Positions 14,199-19,414 of a stretch of DNA of 19,414 nucleotides are shown here, in pieces (position 1 is the first letter of the stretch; every line of letters begins with the position of its first letter). A model generated the notes under the pieces. The model worked only from the letters and a program-made list of their open reading frames with translations, searched no databases and was not told the origin of the DNA. This DNA comes from VMCP01 sp964492925 (lineage in GTDB: Bacteria > Bacteroidota > Bacteroidia > NS11-12g > UBA955), in contig CAZBMF010000045.1 in NCBI GenBank assembly GCA_964492925.1, forward strand, positions 1 to 19,414, written 5' to 3'. A program made the position numbers and the translations under genes.

Positions 14199-15446
14199 AT
14201 GAAATTCGCTATCAAACAATGCTTAAAGAATCGAACTAAATGGTTGTACATAGCCATCATTCTTTTAACTGGAGCGTCAAAAGCACAAATTTTAACTCAT
14301 GAAGACTCATTGTCGGCTGGTTTAGAAATAAAAGGCACATCAGCAACAGCAATTAGTGGATACGGAGAAATTGCTTATAAGAACAATATTTATAATAACA
14401 CGGCTGTGGCGCAATTGCAGCGGGCGGTTTTATTTATAGGACATAGATTCAGCAAGAATATTTCATTTTTTAGTGAAATGGAATTGGAAAATGGAACTGT
14501 AAAAAGTGGATCTACTGGCGGTGAGTTTAGTCTTGAACAGTGTTTCATCAAATTTGATTTAAATAGAATGATTTATATAAATGCTGGATTTTTTACACCT
14601 AGAATTGGTCAGATCAATGAAAATCATTTGCCCAATACATTCAATGGTGTTTACCGACCTATTGTTGAACAGGTTGTCATTCCTGCAACTTGGCGCGAAA
14701 TAGGAGTGGCATTGTATGGAAGATCCAGATCGATGCCGGGATTGAATTATAGTTTCGGAATTATGAATGGGTTGAATGCCCAAAATTTCTCACTTAGCGA
14801 AGGAATTCGTGGAGGACGCTCTGAAGGGTACTTAGCCTCAGCAAGGAATTTAGCCTTAACAGGTGCCATTTTATATTATTATGGCGGTTTAAGGCTACAA
14901 GCAAGTTCTTATTTTGGTGGTACAGTTGGTTTAGATGATACCACTGCTGCCCGATTAGATATACAATCGGGTACTTTTGGAACTCCAGTGTTTTTGAATG
15001 AAGCGAATTTTCAGTATCGTAGCCGCGGTTTTGTAGTAAAAGGGCTTGTTTGCATAGTGCAAATACCAGATGCCGCCAATATCAATGCTACTTTTGCAAA
15101 TAATTGTCCGGAAAGAATATTCGGATCTTATCTAGAGTTTGGCTTCGATTTTCTTTACAATAAATATGCTCAAGAAAAACAACTCATCGGATTTTGCAGA
15201 TATGAAAGGGTTGATATGAACAATGCGATTCCAACAAATGGATTGGCAAATTTGGCGTATACACAAAATCATATGATTGCCGGAATTACATTTTTGCCTG
15301 TGAGAGGTGTGGCTATAAAATTAGATTATCACAAAACCTTAACTGGCGATTTTAATCAGGCTTTCGTTGTTAATCCAGCGCCTTATTTACCAATATGGTA
15401 TAAAAATATGGATGTAGTTAATTTAGGATTAGCATATAGCTTTTAA
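14199..15446 (+). CDS. Outer-membrane beta-barrel porin (phosphate-selective porin O/P-like)
   Basis: A 415-residue outer-membrane protein. Residues 1-30 are a signal peptide ending in SKAQ, with an extended basic N-terminus. The mature part consists of alternating amphipathic strands, such as ISFFSEMELENG, IYINAGFFTPRIGQ, and YSFGIMNGLNAQ. It ends with the strand VNLGLAYSF, whose terminal Phe is the usual recognition signal for outer-membrane barrel insertion. The ELENG, N-A-G-F-F-x-P-R-I-G and W-R-E-I-G-V features recall OprP/OprO-type porins of Bacteroidota. It starts a tight operon, ending two bases before the Rieske gene, so it probably admits or exports the substrate handled by the redox and imelysin lipoproteins. 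The substrate itself is not predictable. Confidence 0.68.
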   Translation: MKFAIKQCLKNRTKWLYIAIILLTGASKAQILTHEDSLSAGLEIKGTSATAISGYGEIAYKNNIYNNTAVAQLQRAVLFIGHRFSKNISFFSEMELENGTVKSGSTGGEFSLEQCFIKFDLNRMIYINAGFFTPRIGQINENHLPNTFNGVYRPIVEQVVIPATWREIGVALYGRSRSMPGLNYSFGIMNGLNAQNFSLSEGIRGGRSEGYLASARNLALTGAILYYYGGLRLQASSYFGGTVGLDDTTAARLDIQSGTFGTPVFLNEANFQYRSRGFVVKGLVCIVQIPDAANINATFANNCPERIFGSYLEFGFDFLYNKYAQEKQLIGFCRYERVDMNNAIPTNGLANLAYTQNHMIAGITFLPVRGVAIKLDYHKTLTGDFNQAFVVNPAPYLPIWYKNMDVVNLGLAYSF

Positions 15447-15448
15447 AT

Positions 15449-15874
15449 ATGAAACGAAAAGAATTTATCAAATCGAGCTGCCTAGCATGCATGGGTGTTT
15501 TTACGGCAGGAGTTGCCATCAATAGTTTAACATCTTGTGTTTCATTTCCTGTTGTGAAATTGGCTTCTAAAAATCAAAAACTATTTGTTGATTTAATCAG
15601 TTTAAATCAAAATAAGATGAACATCATTCGTCCTTCTGATTTAGATTACGATGTATTTGTACATGAACTAGAAAATGGCGAATACCTCGCTTTGATCTTA
15701 AAATGTACCCACCAAGATTGGAATCTTGCTGCAAATCCCAAAGGTTTTAATTGTTCACTACACGGAAGTGCCTTCGATATAAATGGAAAAGTGGTTCAAG
15801 GTCCTGCAACCAAATCATTGAAAAGATTAAATTACTTTAAAGACAACAATCAATTGATTATTAGTTTAATATGA
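15449..15874 (+). CDS. Rieske [2Fe-2S] lipoprotein
   Basis: A 141-residue electron-transfer protein. The cluster ligands are visible as C86-T-H88 and C102-S-L-H105, with 13 residues between the two pairs, slightly shorter than in bc1-type Rieske proteins. The two extra Cys that form a disulphide in bc1-type proteins are missing (CTHQDW and CSLHGS), so it resembles small soluble Rieske domains. The N-terminus M-K-R-K-E-F-I-K-S with a following hydrophobic stretch recalls a degenerate twin-arginine signal. L27-T-S-C30 is a lipobox, so a lipid-anchored periplasmic location is likely. The stop overlaps the imelysin start (ATGA). It could pass electrons to or from the di-heme protein encoded two genes on; that partnership is inference. 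Confidence 0.87.
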   Translation: MKRKEFIKSSCLACMGVFTAGVAINSLTSCVSFPVVKLASKNQKLFVDLISLNQNKMNIIRPSDLDYDVFVHELENGEYLALILKCTHQDWNLAANPKGFNCSLHGSAFDINGKVVQGPATKSLKRLNYFKDNNQLIISLI

Positions 15875-16932
15875 AAAAATATAGTTTATTATTTTTAGGG
15901 ATATTTATCCTTTTTGGATTGAATTCCTGCGAAAAAGAAGAAGAATTAGCAGAATTTAATTCAGACTTGTTTATACAAAATTTTGCAGATAAAATGGTAC
16001 TTCCATGCTATCAAAACCTCAATTCGAATGCACAATTAATGTATGCAAATACCATAGTTTTTTGCAATAATCCTTCTGACTCATTGCTTCAAGTTTTAAA
16101 ACTAAATTGGTTTTCAACAAGAGAAAAATGGGAACTTACAGAGGCGTTTTTATTCGGACCAGTTTCAACATTAGAAATTGATCCTTCATTGGATGATTGG
16201 CCTTTAAATTATATAGATTTGGACTCATTAATGAATCAATCGGTGGTTTTATCAACAAGTTTTGTTTCTGATTTGCCAACTTCATTAAAAGGGTTTCATG
16301 CAATTGAATATCTTTTGTTTGGTAGGAATAGTCATAAAACAGTGAGTGAATTTAAACCACGAGAATTAGAGTATTTACTTTCGTTAACTGATGTTTTGTC
16401 CAAATCCACTCAGCAATTGTTAGATGCTTGGTCTCCGCAAGGAAATACTTACTATCAAACATGGACCACTGCAGGTAAAGGTTCAACCATTTATCAAACT
16501 CAACAATTGGCGGCTCTTGAATTGTTAACTGCCATTGCGGGAATCGTAGATGAGGTTGGAGCTGGAAAATTGAGCGAACCCTTTTTAGCCGCAGATTCTA
16601 CCTTGGATGAATCGAATTACAGTGGAAATTCATTTACCGATTTTACAAATAATATTATTGGAGCAAAAAATGCCTATTTGTGTCAATTAAATGGACAAAC
16701 AGGCATGTCATTAGGACAATTTATCCATAAGTATAATAAATCATTGCATTTTAATATTATTCAGCGTTTTGATGATATTATTGCTAATTTAAAATCATAT
16801 AAAGTGCCTTTTTCACAAGCCATTTTTACAAATCCTGCTCAATTAGAATCTACCATTAAGCGGTTTTCGGAATTGTCAGATATATTGTCAAACCAAGCTC
16901 AACCCGTTATTTTGCAACATTTTCAAAAATGA
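15871..16932 (+). CDS. Imelysin family lipoprotein (peptidase M75/IrpA-like)
   Basis: A 353-residue lipoprotein of the imelysin family. The signal sequence ends in L17-N-S-C20, a lipobox. The family signature G-x-H-x-x-E is present as G141-F-H143-A-I-E146, followed by YLLFG. The rest is mainly helical, matching the two four-helix-bundle halves of imelysins, and the length is normal. Imelysins are linked to iron uptake in several bacteria; despite the M75 peptidase label no proteolysis is required by the known examples of iron-regulated members. It overlaps both neighbours by ATGA, between a Rieske protein and a di-heme oxidoreductase. The imelysin-DHOR pairing is a recurrent gene neighbourhood, which supports a joint role in surface iron handling. 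Confidence 0.87.
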   Translation: MKKYSLLFLGIFILFGLNSCEKEEELAEFNSDLFIQNFADKMVLPCYQNLNSNAQLMYANTIVFCNNPSDSLLQVLKLNWFSTREKWELTEAFLFGPVSTLEIDPSLDDWPLNYIDLDSLMNQSVVLSTSFVSDLPTSLKGFHAIEYLLFGRNSHKTVSEFKPRELEYLLSLTDVLSKSTQQLLDAWSPQGNTYYQTWTTAGKGSTIYQTQQLAALELLTAIAGIVDEVGAGKLSEPFLAADSTLDESNYSGNSFTDFTNNIIGAKNAYLCQLNGQTGMSLGQFIHKYNKSLHFNIIQRFDDIIANLKSYKVPFSQAIFTNPAQLESTIKRFSELSDILSNQAQPVILQHFQK

Positions 16933-18302
16933 AAAAAATTACCGTTTTTCTGTCAATCACCCTTGCTGTTTGGGGATGTAAGAAAACAGTAGAATTTAGC
17001 GAAAAATTGCTTGATGAGAGATTAACAGCCGATATAGCAACAGTTTTTGATGAGTCGATGGGGGCTTATGGAAATACAATTCCAGGTTTAACTCCGTCTC
17101 AGCTATATATGCACAATTTAGGTGATAAATTCTTCGGACAAACCTTTGTTACCGCACCTGCAATCAAATTTGGAGGTTTGGGACCCATTTTTAACAATGT
17201 AAGTTGCGATAGATGTCATGTCAATGAAGGACGTGGATTTCCATTCGGTGAAAAATCAGGTTTCCAGTCAACATTCCTCAAAGTTGCTTTAGATGGGGTA
17301 GATGAACATGGAGGGACATTGCCTGTGCCGGGTTTTGGCATTCAAATTCAAGACCAAGCCATTGCAGGGGTACAGCCAGAAGCAACTTTAAATGTGAAAT
17401 GGAATTACACAGATGTTACTTTAGCTGACGGCACTGTTATTCAGTTAAGAAAACCCCAAGTTTCCATCGCTTCATCTTACATTATTTTCCCCGCAAATGT
17501 TCAAATGTCTCTCAGAATGGCACGTCCAAATTATGGAATGGGATTGATTGAGGCCATTGAAGAAAGTTCAATTTTGAAGCACCAAGATGAATTTGATGTA
17601 AATTCAGATGGAATTTCAGGGGTTGCAAATTTTGTGTACAATCCTGTATCAAAATCTAAAACGTTGGGTAAAATTGGTTGGAAAGCTGGTGTTGCAAATA
17701 TTAAAACCCAGGTAGCTAAAGCCTTCAATGAAGATATTGGTGTGACATCAAATTTATTTCCATTGAAAAATGCTCATGGTCAATTGCAAATGAAAAATTT
17801 CCCTGCTAAATATGCTGTAGATGTTCATGATACTGTGATTGAGGCAATTACATTTTATATGAGAAGTTTAACAGTTCCTGCAAGAAGAAATGTATCTCAA
17901 ATAGATGTGATTCAAGGTAAGCAAATATTCCAAAATGTTGGTTGCAATAAATGCCATGTTCAATACCAAACCACAAAAGTGGATGTAACTTTTCCTCAAA
18001 TTTCTAACTTAATCATTCAGCCCTTTACCGATATGCTGTTGCACAACATGGGACCTGGATTGGCCGATGATATTACAGAATATAAGGCCACGGGTTCTGA
18101 ATGGAGAACTCCACCATTGTGGGGGATTTCATTATCAAAGAAAGTCAATGGAAATCAATATTTTCTTCACGACGGTAGAGCCAGAACCTTGCTAGAAGCA
18201 ATTTTATGGCACAGCGGGGAGGCTGAAATTGCAAAACAAAACGTGATTAATCTCAGTAAATCTGAACGAGATAAACTGATTAAATTTCTAGAATCAATTT
18301 AA
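16929..18302 (+). CDS. Di-heme oxidoreductase lipoprotein (DHOR, DUF1111)
   Basis: A 457-residue c-type cytochrome of the di-heme oxidoreductase (DUF1111) family. Two heme-attachment motifs are visible: C93-D-R-C96-H97 in the segment GPIFNNVSCDRCHVNEGRGF, and C339-N-K-C342-H343 in KQIFQNVGCNKCHVQ. The C-terminal block TPPLWGISLSKK, YFLHDGRARTLLEAILWHSGEA, and SERDKLIKFLESI is characteristic of the family. C17 after a short hydrophobic stretch (AVWGC) makes it a likely lipoprotein in the periplasm or at the outer membrane. It is the last gene of the operon, overlapping imelysin by ATGA. The reaction is not established for the family; a redox step on iron or an iron ligand fits the context. Confidence 0.9.
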   Translation: MKKITVFLSITLAVWGCKKTVEFSEKLLDERLTADIATVFDESMGAYGNTIPGLTPSQLYMHNLGDKFFGQTFVTAPAIKFGGLGPIFNNVSCDRCHVNEGRGFPFGEKSGFQSTFLKVALDGVDEHGGTLPVPGFGIQIQDQAIAGVQPEATLNVKWNYTDVTLADGTVIQLRKPQVSIASSYIIFPANVQMSLRMARPNYGMGLIEAIEESSILKHQDEFDVNSDGISGVANFVYNPVSKSKTLGKIGWKAGVANIKTQVAKAFNEDIGVTSNLFPLKNAHGQLQMKNFPAKYAVDVHDTVIEAITFYMRSLTVPARRNVSQIDVIQGKQIFQNVGCNKCHVQYQTTKVDVTFPQISNLIIQPFTDMLLHNMGPGLADDITEYKATGSEWRTPPLWGISLSKKVNGNQYFLHDGRARTLLEAILWHSGEAEIAKQNVINLSKSERDKLIKFLESI

Positions 18303-18333
18303 GAATTAAATATAGTGTTTAGTGGTTAACAAA

Positions 18334-18353
18334 TGATTCAATTTTTTGAATCA
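18334..18353. terminator. Stem-loop between convergent operons, possible bidirectional terminator
   Basis: TGATTCAA (18334-18341) and TTGAATCA (18346-18353) form a perfect 8-bp stem with a TTTT loop, 32 bases after the DHOR stop and between converging genes. No long U-run follows on either strand, so it is a weak intrinsic-terminator candidate; the position is the main support. Confidence 0.4.
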
Positions 18354-18409
18354 AATTTCCTATACCTTACTAATTCACACATTAAACTGCTAATTTAATA
18401 AATTTCAAT

Positions 18410-19414
18410 TTAATGTCCTCCAGACATTTGCTCATCAAACTCAATGCCTTGTTTTTTAAGTGTATTTTTTACAAAATACGCAAAATACGCAAGATAAATG
18501 AAGCCAATGGTGCCAATAATGAATGATTCATGGATGCCAATTATGTCGGCCAATTTTCCTTGAATAGGAGGCAAAATAGCACCCCCTAAAATCATCATGA
18601 TCAAGAAACCTGCACCTTGAGATTGGTATTTGCCAAGTCCAGCCAACGACAATGAGAAAATACAAGGCCACATAATTGATAAGAACAATCCAGCCGATAA
18701 AAACGCGTATATTCCAACATTTCCATCAGTTAACAATCCAATGATTGTTGAAATAGTTCCTAGTATACCAAATAACAATAAAGTGAATGCGGGTTTGTTG
18801 TTGGCAACATAGAATCCTAACATTTGAACCAAAATGCACAAGAAATACCATTTTAAAGGTAAAATATTGTAACCCGAAACCCAAGTAAAGAACATTACAA
18901 CGCCAAAAGCAATCAATGGCATAAAAGTTCTAAGCCATTTTTTTGTAATTTCAGTCAGATTTAAAGCGCTAACGGCTCCTGCCCAACGTCCAATCATCAA
19001 ACTGCCCCAATACATGGCAACAAATGGTGCAATTTCACTAGAGGTGAATCCACCAAATGTATCCTTTTTGAGCAATTCAGCTAGGTTACTTCCAATTGCA
19101 ACTTCAATTCCTACGTAAATGAAAATTGCCAACATCCCCAAACTTAACTGTGGATATTGCATGGCTCCCCAACCAGTTGTCGATTTTTTGCTCGAGAAAA
19201 AGGCGTATAAAATACCACCAACTACAACCACCAATCCCAAAATTAACATTTTGAGTCGTGATTTTTCCAATGGATGCTTTATGTTGTCAATTTGTGAGTC
19301 TAAATCTTTTGTTGCCACGTCAGTTGCCACAACTTGTTGACTCATACCTGTTTGTTTTTTATTGATATCGGATTTAAGTGTCTCCAATTTTGCAATTTCA
19401 ATGGCTTCTTGACT
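18410..19414 (-). CDS. Sugar MFS transporter, FucP/GluP-like, 5' end cut by window
   Basis: Partial gene: the reading frame stays open to the last base, so the N-terminal half lies outside the window and the TTG at 19387 is only an internal Leu codon. About nine membrane helices are visible, including LGMLAIFIYVGIEVAIGSN, FVAMYWGSLMIGRWAGA, and LFLSIMWPCIFSLSLAGLG. The blocks F-L-S-I-M-W-P-x-I-F-S-L, GLGKYQSQGAGFLIMMILGGA and PPIQGKLAD are diagnostic of the FucP/GluP sugar:proton symporter family of the major facilitator superfamily. It would import a sugar such as fucose, glucose or galactose across the inner membrane; the specific substrate is not clear. The family is typically 400-510 residues, so about a quarter to a third is missing here. 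It is convergent with the DHOR operon. Confidence 0.9.
   Translation of the reverse strand, partial: SQEAIEIAKLETLKSDINKKQTGMSQQVVATDVATKDLDSQIDNIKHPLEKSRLKMLILGLVVVVGGILYAFFSSKKSTTGWGAMQYPQLSLGMLAIFIYVGIEVAIGSNLAELLKKDTFGGFTSSEIAPFVAMYWGSLMIGRWAGAVSALNLTEITKKWLRTFMPLIAFGVVMFFTWVSGYNILPLKWYFLCILVQMLGFYVANNKPAFTLLLFGILGTISTIIGLLTDGNVGIYAFLSAGLFLSIMWPCIFSLSLAGLGKYQSQGAGFLIMMILGGAILPPIQGKLADIIGIHESFIIGTIGFIYLAYFAYFVKNTLKKQGIEFDEQMSGGH

Noticed and set aside
19385..19387. TTG as the true start of the sugar transporter
   Set aside because: The frame continues open to the window edge and the visible part lacks the first membrane helices of the family, so this is an internal codon.

Overview
The window is AT-rich chromosomal DNA from a member of the Bacteroidota, probably a free-living aquatic or soil lineage; the genus cannot be read from it. 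Four things support this: (i) type IX secretion (T9SS) sorting domains of both kinds, type B at 2485-3522 and type A-like at 12250-12591; (ii) promoter elements of the Bacteroidota form TTG-N19/20-TAnnTTTG; (iii) short overlapping operons without obvious Shine-Dalgarno sequences; (iv) family content (FucP/GluP-type sugar transporter, imelysin, Bacteroidota-style ECF sigma factor).

Layout. 1-62: a leftward promoter serving a gene outside the window. 84-6073 (minus strand): DNA polymerase IV (dinB), a membrane-anchored DUF3179 protein, a T9SS type B cargo protein and a secreted TPR protein with a CAP/SCP-like C-terminus. 6304-12111 (plus strand): nine tightly packed genes. They are a secreted protein carrying a DUF2723-like signature, an ECF sigma factor, a one-TM putative anti-sigma partner, an SDR-fold protein that has lost its catalytic Tyr, a flavin reductase, a TIGR03643 protein, a photolyase/cryptochrome FAD-domain protein with an unusual C-terminal extension, a second flavin reductase and a 50-residue DUF2256 zinc-ribbon-like protein. 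12250-13212: a small secreted protein made almost only of a sorting domain, then RNase HII. 13213-14007 (minus): a family 2 glycosyltransferase. 14199-18302 (plus): a four-gene surface operon of porin, Rieske lipoprotein, imelysin and di-heme oxidoreductase, probably for iron handling. 18410-19414 (minus): the C-terminal part of a sugar MFS transporter, cut by the window edge.

The strongest candidate for an undescribed system is the 6304-12111 block. It resembles a light- or photooxidative-stress module: an ECF sigma/anti-sigma pair placed directly ahead of a flavin-based photolyase-like protein, two flavin reductases that could reduce its FAD, and three small or divergent accessory proteins (SDR-like, TIGR03643, DUF2256) of unknown role. 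The photolyase-like protein has the FAD domain at its N-terminus and a predicted alpha/beta region after it, the reverse of the classical order.

A separate DNA-level signal is the 12-mer TTTTGAGGGACA. It occurs five times exactly, on both strands, in several reading frames and once between genes, which is far more than chance predicts for this length. No rRNA, tRNA, CRISPR array, insertion sequence or phage gene was seen, and no gene-free stretch exceeds about 230 bases.
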